A stretch of DNA of 64,000 nucleotides from Anaerolineales bacterium. GTDB lineage: Bacteria; Chloroflexota; Anaerolineae; Anaerolineales; Villigracilaceae. Both the position numbers and the translations under genes were made by a program. Below are positions 9,029 through 17,186 of this stretch, in pieces; the stretch's first letter is position 1, and the number at the start of each line of letters is the position of its first letter. Below the pieces are notes generated by a model. That model was not told where the DNA came from. It saw nothing but the letters and a program-made list of their open reading frames with translations, and did not search any database. The stretch spans positions 597,298 through 661,297 of the forward strand of contig JAIXKJ010000008.1 in NCBI GenBank assembly GCA_026928255.1, in the 5' to 3' direction.

Positions 9029-9064
9029 GCTCAGTCGGACAATCGAGAGATTGCCCGACTGAGC
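9029..9064. repeat. Long near-perfect hairpin between lipoprotein genes
   Basis: GCTCAGTCGG (9029-9038) pairs with CCGACTGAGC (9055-9064). After one A-C mismatch, CAATC (9040-9044) pairs with GATTG (9049-9053) around a GAGA loop. No T-run follows, so it is not a standard terminator. It may be a REP-like dispersed element or a structured RNA. Confidence 0.6.
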
Positions 9065-9093
9065 AGGAGCGCCAAGCGACGTAGAGATAATCA

Positions 9094-9125
9094 AAAAAGC
9101 GCATTCGACGACGGATGCGCTTTTT
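9094..9125 (+). terminator. Rho-independent terminator before the second lipoprotein gene
   Basis: AAAAAGCGCAT (9094-9104) pairs with ATGCGCTTTTT (9115-9125) across a 10-base loop, ending in a T-run. It probably terminates the first lipoprotein transcript. Confidence 0.75.
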
Positions 9126-9135
9126 GCTTTGCCAG

Positions 9136-9141
9136 TATAAT
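9136..9141 (+). promoter_or_regulatory. -10 element of the second lipoprotein gene
   Basis: TATAAT lies 24 bases upstream of ATG 9165 and just after the terminator. There is no convincing -35 box. Confidence 0.4.
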
Positions 9142-9164
9142 TTTCTGCGCTTGAAAGGAAAGAC

Positions 9165-10121
9165 ATGCCAAAAAATAAAACGCACAAAATCTTCGCGCTC
9201 TTGTTCGCCGCCGTCTTCTGGCTGACGGCTTGCGGCGAAAAGCCGAACCCTGAAATTGCGATTCAAACCTCGGTGGCGGAAACCGTCGCCGCGCAAACGC
9301 CAGTCGTCATCACCCAAACCCCGGCTGACACGCCCTTCCCGACCAAAACGCCCTTCGCCGCGCCGACGTTCGATTCTGCGCCGACGATGCCGCCGACAGC
9401 CAGCGGTCTGGTTGACGGAAAATTTGAATGCGCCAAAGCCAGCCTGCAAGACGAAACCGTCGTGGACGGAAAAATCTTCAAAGCGGGCGAACAGTTCGTC
9501 AAAACGTGGTACGTCAAAAACGAAAGCCCCTGCGTTTGGGACGAAACCTACCGCATCATCTACTGGGACGGCGATCTGCTCGGCGGCGCGTATTATTACC
9601 CCATGCCGCAAGCCGTCGCGCCCGGTCAAACCGTACCGATTACGGTTTTATTCACCGCCCCCTCCGCGCCGGGAAAATATCGCTCGTCGTGGAAGTTGCA
9701 AACGCCCGACAAAATCTCCTACGGCGCGGGCATGTACGACGCGGCATTTTACGCCGATATCGTCGTCGCCGACTTGACGACCACGACCGCCCTCGCCTAC
9801 GATATCGTCGCCGCCGACTTGACCATCACCCGCGAACCCGCTTACGGCTGCGAACCCGCCAACATGGTTTACACCGCGCGCGTCGTCATCTCGACCAACG
9901 GACCGCTAAAATTCAAATATCAAATTCGCCAACAAGACGGAAACAACTCGTACAAACGCGAAGGCGAAACCAACGAATCCGGCAAATTTACCGACTCGAA
10001 ACACACTTGGATGTTGGGACGCGCCGCCGACCAAAACAACACGCGCTGGATGCAAATCGTCATCACCGAACCGTTTTACAGGGAATATCCGCCCGTTTAT
10101 TTTGAATTCTACTGCCCGTAA
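9165..10121 (+). CDS. Lipoprotein with NBR1-type Ig domain, paralogue 2
   Basis: A 318-residue lipoprotein with lipobox LTAC (Cys23), a Thr/Pro-rich linker (about 40-80) and an NBR1-type Ig domain (about 87-198) with the signature KTWYVKNESPCVW and GKYRSSWKL. A duplicated 15-residue segment, DIVVADLTTTTALAY then DIVAADLTITREPAY, links it to a C-terminal beta-rich region of about 95 residues with two Cys. The RBS is GAAAGGAA. As in paralogue 1, a second beta domain follows the Ig domain, which suggests a common two-domain ancestor. It is probably anchored outside the cell and its ligand is unknown. Confidence 0.82.
   Translation: MPKNKTHKIFALLFAAVFWLTACGEKPNPEIAIQTSVAETVAAQTPVVITQTPADTPFPTKTPFAAPTFDSAPTMPPTASGLVDGKFECAKASLQDETVVDGKIFKAGEQFVKTWYVKNESPCVWDETYRIIYWDGDLLGGAYYYPMPQAVAPGQTVPITVLFTAPSAPGKYRSSWKLQTPDKISYGAGMYDAAFYADIVVADLTTTTALAYDIVAADLTITREPAYGCEPANMVYTARVVISTNGPLKFKYQIRQQDGNNSYKREGETNESGKFTDSKHTWMLGRAADQNNTRWMQIVITEPFYREYPPVYFEFYCP
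9756..9845 (+). repeat. In-frame 45-base tandem duplication in paralogue 2
   Basis: Units 9756-9800 and 9801-9845 both begin with a 23-base block (GATATCGTCG[T/C]CGCCGACTTGAC) differing at one position, and both end in TAC. The unit adds 15 residues and keeps the frame. Confidence 0.75.
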
Positions 10122-10170
10122 ATTGGGAACTGCGCGGATGGCAGATTCGTCATAACCGTATGGAGGAAGC

Positions 10171-11499
10171 ATGTCTCGAAAATATTTCTCGATAACGCTC
10201 GCGCTCGCCGCGCTGTGGATCGCTCAACTCGCCTGCAACGCGCCGTCCGAATCTGCCACGCCCGACCCCTTCGCCACGCTCAACGGACTCTACACCGCCG
10301 CGGCGCAGACTCAAGAAGCGCCGACCACGCCCACGCCCGGCTTGCCTCAGCCGACAGAGACTGCCGTCGCTTCGGAAATTCCGCTCACAGCGACGAATCT
10401 GCCTGCTTTGCCGCCGCCCGCTCAAACGTCAAAATGCGACGCGGCGCAATTCCTCGCCGACGTAACCTACCCCGACGGCAGCCTCGTCGCCCGCAACGCG
10501 ACCTTCGTCAAAATCTGGCGCATTCGCAACGTCGGAACTTGCACATGGACGACTTCCTACGCCGTCGTTTTCGTCAGCGGAAACAGCCTAAACGCGCCCG
10601 CCGCGATTGCCATGCCAGGCAGCGTCGCGCCCGGTCAATACATCGAAATTCCTATTGCGTTAACCGCGCCCAATCAAGAAGGAAATTATCTCGGCTATTG
10701 GAAGTTACGCAACGCCAGCGGCGCCTTGTTTGGAATCGGCGCGCAAGCCAACGACGCTTTTTGGGCGAACATTCGCGTCGGCGGACCGTCTTATGTCGCT
10801 TATAACTTTGCCGACAGTTATTGTCAGGCGAATTGGTCGAACGCTTCGAGCGCGCTGCCTTGTCCTGGAACGCAGGGCGACGGGAGCGGCTACGTCGTCC
10901 GCTTGAAAAATCCGGTCATGGAAAACGGCGCAACCGAAAACGAACGCGGTCTGCTGACTGTGCCGCAAGACGTTCGCAACGGAATCATTCGCGGGCAATT
11001 CCCCGATTTCAAGGTGCAGGCGGGCGACCGCTTCCGCGCGATTATTAACTGCCAATATCAAGCCAAAAATTGCAACGTCATTTTTCGCCTCAATTATTTC
11101 AGCGACGGACAAATAAAAACGCTCGCCAGTTGGGCGGAAATTTACGAAGGCAAATATTACCCCGCAGACCTTGACTTAAGCGCCCTCGCGGGAAAAACCG
11201 TCAAGTTCATTCTCGTCGTGGACGCCAACGGCGGCAATAACCAAGACTTCGCCATTTGGCTCGACCCGCACATCGTTCGGCAGGGAGTCGCGCCGACGGC
11301 GACCAACACCTCCGCGCCGACCAAAACGTCCACGCCGACTGTCGCGCCGCCGACCGCCACGCCGACAAATCCGCCTGTGCCGACCAACACGCCCGCGCCG
11401 ACGAACACGCCGACGGCGACGCCTTTCCCGTCCGACACGCCGACTCCCACCGAAACGCCCGTCCCGTCCGACACGCCGACTCTCACGCCCACGCCGTAA
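10171..11499 (+). CDS. Lipoprotein with NBR1-type Ig domain, extra beta domain and Thr/Pro tail, paralogue 3
   Basis: A 442-residue lipoprotein, the largest of the five. The lipobox is QLAC (Cys22). A linker (30-88) leads to the NBR1-type Ig domain (about 90-205) with KIWRIRNVGTCTW and GNYLGYWKL. A different C-terminal domain follows (about 210-375), with Cys pairs and FRAIINCQYQAKNCNVIFRL, which looks like a jelly-roll type beta sandwich. A tail from about residue 378 to the end is made of PTNTP, PSDTP and TETP repeats. A tail of this kind usually spans or coats the cell surface. The RBS is GGAGGAAGC. Ligand unknown. Confidence 0.82.
   Translation: MSRKYFSITLALAALWIAQLACNAPSESATPDPFATLNGLYTAAAQTQEAPTTPTPGLPQPTETAVASEIPLTATNLPALPPPAQTSKCDAAQFLADVTYPDGSLVARNATFVKIWRIRNVGTCTWTTSYAVVFVSGNSLNAPAAIAMPGSVAPGQYIEIPIALTAPNQEGNYLGYWKLRNASGALFGIGAQANDAFWANIRVGGPSYVAYNFADSYCQANWSNASSALPCPGTQGDGSGYVVRLKNPVMENGATENERGLLTVPQDVRNGIIRGQFPDFKVQAGDRFRAIINCQYQAKNCNVIFRLNYFSDGQIKTLASWAEIYEGKYYPADLDLSALAGKTVKFILVVDANGGNNQDFAIWLDPHIVRQGVAPTATNTSAPTKTSTPTVAPPTATPTNPPVPTNTPAPTNTPTATPFPSDTPTPTETPVPSDTPTLTPTP
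11281..11499 (+). repeat. Low-complexity CCGACN coding repeat (Thr/Pro tail)
   Basis: A GC-rich degenerate repeat of CCGACCAACACG and CCGTCCGACACG-like units encodes the Thr/Pro/Ser tail of the preceding lipoprotein. It is prone to slippage and length variation. Confidence 0.7.
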
Positions 11500-11519
11500 C
11501 CTCTTAAAAACATTTACGA

Positions 11520-11525
11520 TATAAT
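11520..11525 (+). promoter_or_regulatory. -10 element of the fourth lipoprotein gene
   Basis: TATAAT lies 27 bases upstream of ATG 11552, with RBS TTGGAGG between. No good -35 box is seen at 17 bases. Confidence 0.4.
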
Positions 11526-11551
11526 CAAGTTAACCATTTTTTGGAGGTTCT

Positions 11552-12301
11552 ATGATCAATTTTCGCAAGTTTCGCGGGCTGACGGTTTTCGTCCTCGCGG
11601 CAGTTTTCGTCAGTTCGTGCAACATCGGAGCGACCCCGCCGCCGACTCAAGACGTCGGCGCGATTCAAACGCAATCCGTCGGCTTGGTGTTGACGCAAGC
11701 CGCGCTGCAAATGACGCAAACCGCCGCCGCCATCCCGCCGACGGCGCTTCCCACCGAAACGGCGGCGCCGACCAACACGCTGCCGCCCGTTCCGACTACA
11801 GACCTGTTCGACCAGCCGACGATTACGCCGTTCGCCTTCAACACGCAACAACCCGGCTTAACGCCCTTAGCCCCAACCACGCCGACGCTGGCGATCATCA
11901 ACACGTTAACGACCAAAAATGGCTGCAACGACGCGCTTTATCTCGGCGAAACCGCGCCTTACGATCACGACCCGGTCAAAGCGGGCAAAGAATTTCAAAA
12001 AGCGTGGACTTTGCAAAACAAAGGAACTTGCATCTGGGACGAAGGTTACTCTTTTGACTATCTCGAAAGCTACTTCCCCGACACAGACGGAACGAAACAA
12101 TTAAAAGGCTACGATATTGTATTAAGCAAAAGCAAAGCCGAAGATTTCACGAAACCGAATCAAAGCAACAGTTATGTCGTCAAATTGACCGCGCCTTTAG
12201 AGCCGGGCGAATATAAAGGCTATTGGAAAATGAAAGACGACGCGGGCGAATATTTTGGTCCGCTCGTTTATGTTTGGATTAAGGTCGAGGAGAAAAAGTA
12301 G
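11552..12301 (+). CDS. Lipoprotein with NBR1-type Ig domain, paralogue 4
   Basis: A 249-residue lipoprotein with lipobox VSSC (Cys23). A long Thr/Pro/Gln linker (25-120) is followed by an NBR1-type Ig domain that reaches the C-terminus (about 125-248). The signature is KAWTLQNKGTCIW, then EPGEYKGYWKM. It lacks the extra C-terminal domain of paralogues 1-3. The domain contains an insert of about 15 residues between the signature and the second half (FPDTDGTKQLKGYD), so the ligand-facing loop may differ. RBS TTGGAGG. It is followed after 24 bases by paralogue 5, probably in the same transcript. Confidence 0.82.
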   Translation: MINFRKFRGLTVFVLAAVFVSSCNIGATPPPTQDVGAIQTQSVGLVLTQAALQMTQTAAAIPPTALPTETAAPTNTLPPVPTTDLFDQPTITPFAFNTQQPGLTPLAPTTPTLAIINTLTTKNGCNDALYLGETAPYDHDPVKAGKEFQKAWTLQNKGTCIWDEGYSFDYLESYFPDTDGTKQLKGYDIVLSKSKAEDFTKPNQSNSYVVKLTAPLEPGEYKGYWKMKDDAGEYFGPLVYVWIKVEEKK

Positions 12302-12325
12302 CAAATTGGCAAGAGGAGATACGTT

Positions 12326-12958
12326 ATGAAAAAAATACTTTCCTTTCTTCTATTGACGCTCATACTTTCCGCTTGCGCGACGCCCGCGCCGGTCGAACCG
12401 ACGCCGGACGTTAACGCCGTTCGCACGTCCGCGGCGAACACCGTCGTCGCCGAATTTACGTTGACCGCCGCTTCCTTCAGCCCGACGCCCGAACCGCTGC
12501 CGACAGAGACTCCCACAGCGATACCGCTCCCTACCGAAACGCCCGCGCTGATGGTTACTATTGACCCGACTCAAGCCGCCCTCACGCCCGAAGCGCTTTG
12601 CGACGATTACGATTACGACGTGGCGACTCTCGACGTAACCATCCCCGACAACACGCCCATTTCGCCCGGTCAAGAATTTGTCAAAACCTGGAAGATTAAA
12701 AATATCGGCATCTGCACTTGGGATACAAATTACAAAGCCATCTTCTCGTACAGCAACCCGCCTAATCAAACCATGAGCGCGCAACCCATCCCCTTGCAAT
12801 CGCTCGTCGCGCCCGGTCAAGAAGCGGACGTGTCCGTTCAGTTCAAAGCGCCGACCACGCCCGGCGAATACTTGGGCGTTTGGCAAATGGTAAACGCCAA
12901 AGGCATTCCCTTTGGAAAGCCGGGCAAACAACTGCTTGTGAAGATTGTTGTTAAATAA
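12326..12958 (+). CDS. Lipoprotein with NBR1-type Ig domain, paralogue 5
   Basis: A 210-residue lipoprotein, the shortest of the array. The lipobox is LSAC (Cys17). A linker with PTPD and PTETP motifs (20-85) precedes a terminal NBR1-type Ig domain (about 92-208) with KTWKIKNIGICTW, APGQEADVSVQF and GEYLGVWQM. The RBS is AAGAGGAG. Its 3' end overlaps the queG reading frame by 14 bases if queG starts at TTG 12945, so the array may be transcribed into queG. No terminator lies between them. Confidence 0.82.
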   Translation: MKKILSFLLLTLILSACATPAPVEPTPDVNAVRTSAANTVVAEFTLTAASFSPTPEPLPTETPTAIPLPTETPALMVTIDPTQAALTPEALCDDYDYDVATLDVTIPDNTPISPGQEFVKTWKIKNIGICTWDTNYKAIFSYSNPPNQTMSAQPIPLQSLVAPGQEADVSVQFKAPTTPGEYLGVWQMVNAKGIPFGKPGKQLLVKIVVK

Positions 12959-13991
12959 CTCGGCGTCTCTCACGCAAGCCGTAAAGGAAAAAGTGCGCCA
13001 ACTAGGATTCGTCCTAGTTGGCGTTACTTCTTCCGCGCCGCCCGAAAATTTCGACATCTTCGCCGAATGGCTGCAACAAGGCAGACACGGCGCAATGGGC
13101 TACCTTTCGTCGGAGCGCAACGTCCCGCGCCGCGCCGACCCGAAACAGATTCTGCCCGAATGCGAATCCATCCTCGTTTTGGCGCTGCCGTATTCTCCCG
13201 TCAACTCCGAAATTAAAAATCAAGAATTTCAAATCGCCGCCTTCGCGCTCGGCGCGGACTATCACGACGTCATCCCGCCGCGCTTAAAAGAAATTGTCGA
13301 ATTCATCGAAGAGCGCGTCGGTCATCCCGTCCCCAACCGCTATTACACCGACACCGGACCCGTCCTAGAAAAAGAACTCGCGCAACGCGCAGGCTTAGGC
13401 TGGATCGGCAAAAACTCTCTGCTCATCAACCCGCAAAAAGGCTCGACCTTCATCCTCTCCGAAATTTTGCTCGGCGTCCAACTCGAACCCGACGCGCCCT
13501 TCGCAACCGACCACTGCGGAACGTGTGCGCGTTGTCTCGACGCCTGCCCGACGCAATGCATCCTGCCCAACCGCACCATAGACGCCCAACGCTGCATCTC
13601 TTACTTGACCATCGAAAACAAGGGCGACATCCCCGAAGACTTGCGCCCGCAGATTCAAAATTGGGCGTTCGGCTGCGACGTTTGCCAGCAAGTCTGCCCG
13701 TGGAATCGCTTCTCGTTGCCCGCCGACTTTGCGCTGCAGCCAACCCTTTCGCTTCCCATCCTGACCCGCGAACTGCTTCTCGCGCCGACGGAGTTTAATC
13801 AACGCTTCAAAGGTTCGCCCGTCAAACGAGCCAAGCGGCGCGGATATTTGCGGAATCTCGCCGTTGCGGCGGGCAACAATCAAAACGAAAAAGATTTGCC
13901 CATTCTCGAACAAGCGGCGTTGGACGACGAGCCGTTAATTCAAACGCACGCGCAATGGGCGTTAGAAAAAATCAAGAAAGATAAAAAATGA
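12945..13991 (+). CDS. queG: Epoxyqueuosine reductase
   Basis: A 348-residue protein that reduces epoxyqueuosine to queuosine in tRNA, the last step of queuosine synthesis, using cobalamin and two [4Fe-4S] clusters. The ferredoxin-like cluster motifs are visible as CGTCARCLDACPTQCI and CDVCQQVCPW, and RYYTDTGPVLEKELAQRAGLG is the conserved central region. The C-terminus has HEAT-like repeats (AQWALEKIK). The likely start is TTG 12945, inside the previous gene. A GTG at 12992 is possible but would cut the conserved N-terminal helix. The stop overlaps the rdgB start as ATGA. Confidence 0.94.
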   Translation: MLLNNSASLTQAVKEKVRQLGFVLVGVTSSAPPENFDIFAEWLQQGRHGAMGYLSSERNVPRRADPKQILPECESILVLALPYSPVNSEIKNQEFQIAAFALGADYHDVIPPRLKEIVEFIEERVGHPVPNRYYTDTGPVLEKELAQRAGLGWIGKNSLLINPQKGSTFILSEILLGVQLEPDAPFATDHCGTCARCLDACPTQCILPNRTIDAQRCISYLTIENKGDIPEDLRPQIQNWAFGCDVCQQVCPWNRFSLPADFALQPTLSLPILTRELLLAPTEFNQRFKGSPVKRAKRRGYLRNLAVAAGNNQNEKDLPILEQAALDDEPLIQTHAQWALEKIKKDKK

Positions 13992-14599
13992 GTCAAAATA
14001 AATTATTGTTGGCAACGAACAATTCGGGAAAAGTCGTCGAACTGCGCGAACTGTTGAGCGGAATGAATTTGGAAATTCTGACTCCGTCGCAAATTAATTT
14101 GCATCTCGACGTAGATGAAAACGGAAGCGATTACCGCGAAAACGCGGCGAAGAAAGCCCTCGCCTTCGCCCAAGCCAGCGGACTTATTTCCCTCGCCGAC
14201 GATTCGGGTTTGGAAGTCGAAGCGCTGAACGGGGCGCCCGGTTTATATTCGGCGCGTTATTCCCCTAAGCCCAACGCCGACGATAAAGATCGCCGCGCTT
14301 ATCTTTTAGAAAAACTGCGCGATAAGCCGCGCCCGTGGCGCGCGCGTTTTTGCGCGACGATTGCCGTCGCCAAACCGAGCGGCGAAATCGAATATGCGAC
14401 GGGCGAATGCGTCGGCGAAATTATCGGCGAAGAACGCGGCGCGCGCGGATTTGGTTACGACCCCATTTTCCTGTCCCCCGAATTGGGAGAAACAATGTCC
14501 GAAATAACCGTAGAAGAAAAAAATGAAATCAGCCATCGCGCTCGGGCGCTTTTGGCGGCAAAGCCGATTTTGCAAAAAATATTTTTCGGCTATTCATAA
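13988..14599 (+). CDS. rdgB: XTP/dITP diphosphatase (non-canonical purine NTP pyrophosphatase)
   Basis: A 203-residue HAM1/RdgB protein that hydrolyses dITP, XTP and similar damaged purine nucleotides to monophosphates, keeping them out of DNA and RNA. The diagnostic N-terminus ATNNSGKVVELRELL is present, with the catalytic SLADDSGLEVEALNGAPG and the substrate-binding GFGYDPIF and SHRARAL motifs. Translation is coupled to queG (ATGA overlap at 13988-13991). The 3' end overlaps the opposite-strand hydrolase gene by 10 bases. Length is typical for the family. Confidence 0.95.
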   Translation: MSQNKLLLATNNSGKVVELRELLSGMNLEILTPSQINLHLDVDENGSDYRENAAKKALAFAQASGLISLADDSGLEVEALNGAPGLYSARYSPKPNADDKDRRAYLLEKLRDKPRPWRARFCATIAVAKPSGEIEYATGECVGEIIGEERGARGFGYDPIFLSPELGETMSEITVEEKNEISHRARALLAAKPILQKIFFGYS

Positions 14600-15357
14600 A
14601 TTTCTTCCAAAAATTTTTTAAGCAAACGCGCGACTTCTTGCGGCTGTTCGAGCGTCAGCAAGTGGCCGCAATTTTCTAAAAGATGAAACTGCGAGTCGGG
14701 TAGATTCTCTTTCAGGTATTGCGAATGCTTGGGCGGAGTCATGCGGTCGTCCGCGCCGCAAAGAATCAGCGTTGGACAATTTATTTCCGCTAAACGAGTC
14801 GTCGCGTCGAATAAATTGCAGGCGCGAAAATCGCCCGACAAAACGGACGGGGCGACGCGCTCCATATTTCTTTGCGAAAGCGCCACAAGGTCTGGCGAAG
14901 CGGCGGCGCTGAAACAGGCGCGGTTAATGCGCTCGACAGCGGACTTAAACATGGCGGGGTCTTCCAACAAGTCAAGAATGGACTGCGCCACGCGCAACTT
15001 CGCGCCGCCGCCCAACAAGGCTAAGGCGCGAACCGTTTGCGGATTTTTCAACGCCAACGTCAGCGCGATTGCGCCGCCCATCGAATGCCCGCAGACGACG
15101 GCGGAATCAATGTCCATGCTTTTCATAAAATCGAGAACGTTGTCCGCGTAGGCTTCAACGGAGGTTCTGCCTTCGCCAGCGGATTCGCCGTGCGCGGGCA
15201 AGTCGAGCGCGTATATGGTTTCGTTTTGCAAACGGCGCAGTTCGGGGTGAAAGGTTAACAAACTGCCGCCCGCCCCGTGAATAAAAATCAGCGGCGGACG
15301 GGCGCGATCAGCGTTTTTTGAATGCAAGGAAAAATGGAGTTTTGCGGCAGACGGCAT
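14590..15357 (-). CDS. Alpha/beta hydrolase
   Basis: A 255-residue alpha/beta-hydrolase. The oxyanion region HGAGGS, the nucleophile elbow GHSMGG (Ser catalytic), an Asp in ADDRMTPP and the terminal His in LLENCGHLLTLEQP form a normal triad. It is a small cytoplasmic esterase or lyase type; the substrate is not known. Its ATG overlaps the stop of the histidine kinase gene (TAATG at 15357), so the two are translated together. Confidence 0.85.
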   Translation of the reverse strand: MPSAAKLHFSLHSKNADRARPPLIFIHGAGGSLLTFHPELRRLQNETIYALDLPAHGESAGEGRTSVEAYADNVLDFMKSMDIDSAVVCGHSMGGAIALTLALKNPQTVRALALLGGGAKLRVAQSILDLLEDPAMFKSAVERINRACFSAAASPDLVALSQRNMERVAPSVLSGDFRACNLFDATTRLAEINCPTLILCGADDRMTPPKHSQYLKENLPDSQFHLLENCGHLLTLEQPQEVARLLKKFLEEIYE

Positions 15358-17120
15358 TAAGAGTTTCGGCGGGCGTAATGCAAACGGTCTGCGGCTTCTT
15401 CGGTCAGCGGAATAAAGACTTGCACGTTCGTCCCCTTGCCCGGCGCAGAATCAATGTTCAACACGCCGTTGACCAGTTCGGTGCGCTCGCGCAGGTTGAC
15501 CATGCCCAAACTGCTGTTGGCGCGTTTCTCGTAATTTTGCGACATGGCTTGCACGTCAAACCCTTCGCCGTTGTCTTGAATTTCTAAAAGCAACAAGCCC
15601 GTTTCCGCTTGACGCAAACGCACAGCGATGACCGGCGCTTTGGCGTGTTTGCGCGCGTTGTTAACCGCCTCTTCGATGATGTAAAACAGCACGCCCTGTT
15701 TTCCCATTTCCAATTGCTCGGCGGCGTTCGCGTTAATTTCAACCGCGACTTTTTGATCGTAAGTTTCTTGCATCTTCTCCGCCATAGATTTGACCGCCGC
15801 GTCCAGCCCTTGCGATTCAAGAATCAGCGGGCGCAACGTAAAGAGCATATGACGGATTTCTTTTGTTGTGCGGTGCGCCAACTCTTCCAGTTTGACGAGT
15901 TCTTCGCTCGCCATTTTCGCGTCTTTCGCCAACATGCGGCGGGCGATATTAATCCGCATTGCCATCGCCGCGATGGATTGCGTCGGTCCGTCGTGCAAAT
16001 CGCGCGCCAATTTTTTGCGCGTTTCTTCGTACACGTCCGCCATGCGTTCTTTTTCTTCGACTAAATCTTGATAGAGCCGCGCGTTCTGAATGGCGATGAC
16101 CGATTGCCGCCCGATGATGTCCAAAAGGTTGGCGCGTTCGGCGTTGAAGTAATCCGCGTCGGGGTGGGCGAAAAGCATCGCGCCGTAAACGTTGAATCCG
16201 CTGCGGAGCGGGAAGACGTAACCGCTAGTGCAGTTGCGAAGCGCCACGACGCGCCCCAATTCGGGGTCGTAGCCGATGTCCTTAAACGCGACGGGGTCGC
16301 CTTCGTCGAGCGCTTTTTTGAGAACGCCCTCTTCGCCCGAAAATTCGATTCGCATGTCCGCCGTGGTGAAGCGTCGCGCAGAACCAATTTGCAACTTTCC
16401 GCCGTTGAAGAGCATCATCGCGCCGACGAGCGGATCGCTGGAGGTTTGTTCGTTTTCTTCTACAAGACTGGGGTTGAGCGCCCTTGCGCTCATATTCATC
16501 GCAGAATCTAAAACGCGCTTATAACTTAAGGTGGACGAAAGTTCGGAGGTCAACTCGTAAATGGCGCGCATCCGTTCGTTTTGGATGGCGTGTTTTTTCT
16601 CTTCCGCGTCCGCCCAGAAAGCGCGATTTTTTCGCAGGTGGTCGGAAAGCCTGCGCCCCAAAAAGCCGAACACGCCGCCGAACGCGCATAAGCCGATGGT
16701 TATTCCAAGCGCGAGATAAAGGTCGTTTTCCGTCACGCCGACGTAAATTACCAGCCCTGAAAATAAAATCGCCGTCAGCGCCGCGCCGACCCATTCAAAG
16801 TAAATGGCGCCGGTTAAGATGGGCAACAAGCCCGCCCAAAACGCCGGCCCGCGAATTTTGCCTTGCACCCAAAAGAACGCGCCCGCGAGGACGAGGTCAA
16901 TGAGCAAATTAAGATAACGCTGATAATTGGGGCGCGTGTTCAACCCGGCAAAAGCGGTCATGCTCAAATTCCAAGCGCCGAGCAGGACCAGGGGCCAAGT
17001 AACGCTAAACGCTAATTTATGTCCCAGCCCTAACGAAGCAACCATGCCGATTAACGCCGTCCAACGCAGAGAGATCACAAACCAATCGGCGACATAAGGC
17101 GTATCGTAGCGTTTCATCAT
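15357..17120 (-). CDS. Membrane sensor histidine kinase, NarL-type (HisKA_3), with GAF domain
   Basis: A 587-residue kinase. The first 155 residues hold about five transmembrane segments. A GAF-like domain follows (about 185-350), then a HisKA_3 dimerisation box ARDLHDGPTQSIAAM with the phospho-accepting His near residue 376, and an HATPase domain with EEAVNNARKHAKAP and GKGTNVQVFIP. Kinases of this type phosphorylate NarL/FixJ response regulators; none lies in the window, so it is an orphan here. The signal is unknown. The promoter at 17130-17158 would place the transcript start within about three bases of the ATG, so the mRNA may be nearly leaderless. Confidence 0.9.
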   Translation of the reverse strand: MMKRYDTPYVADWFVISLRWTALIGMVASLGLGHKLAFSVTWPLVLLGAWNLSMTAFAGLNTRPNYQRYLNLLIDLVLAGAFFWVQGKIRGPAFWAGLLPILTGAIYFEWVGAALTAILFSGLVIYVGVTENDLYLALGITIGLCAFGGVFGFLGRRLSDHLRKNRAFWADAEEKKHAIQNERMRAIYELTSELSSTLSYKRVLDSAMNMSARALNPSLVEENEQTSSDPLVGAMMLFNGGKLQIGSARRFTTADMRIEFSGEEGVLKKALDEGDPVAFKDIGYDPELGRVVALRNCTSGYVFPLRSGFNVYGAMLFAHPDADYFNAERANLLDIIGRQSVIAIQNARLYQDLVEEKERMADVYEETRKKLARDLHDGPTQSIAAMAMRINIARRMLAKDAKMASEELVKLEELAHRTTKEIRHMLFTLRPLILESQGLDAAVKSMAEKMQETYDQKVAVEINANAAEQLEMGKQGVLFYIIEEAVNNARKHAKAPVIAVRLRQAETGLLLLEIQDNGEGFDVQAMSQNYEKRANSSLGMVNLRERTELVNGVLNIDSAPGKGTNVQVFIPLTEEAADRLHYARRNS

Positions 17121-17129
17121 AACTGGTCA

Positions 17130-17158
17130 ATCATAACGAGAAAAGGACGATTTCGCAA
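17130..17158 (-). promoter_or_regulatory. Promoter of the histidine kinase gene
   Basis: On the minus strand TTGCGA (17158-17153) and TATGAT (17135-17130) are separated by 17 bases. Only 9 bases lie between the -10 box and ATG 17120. Confidence 0.6.
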
Positions 17159-17186
17159 TGCTTTCGGCTTACAATTGAATTACGCA

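Noticed and set aside
11281..11499. Thr/Pro coding repeats as a CRISPR or VNTR locus
   Set aside because: The units are degenerate codons for Thr/Pro/Ser tail residues inside a lipoprotein gene.
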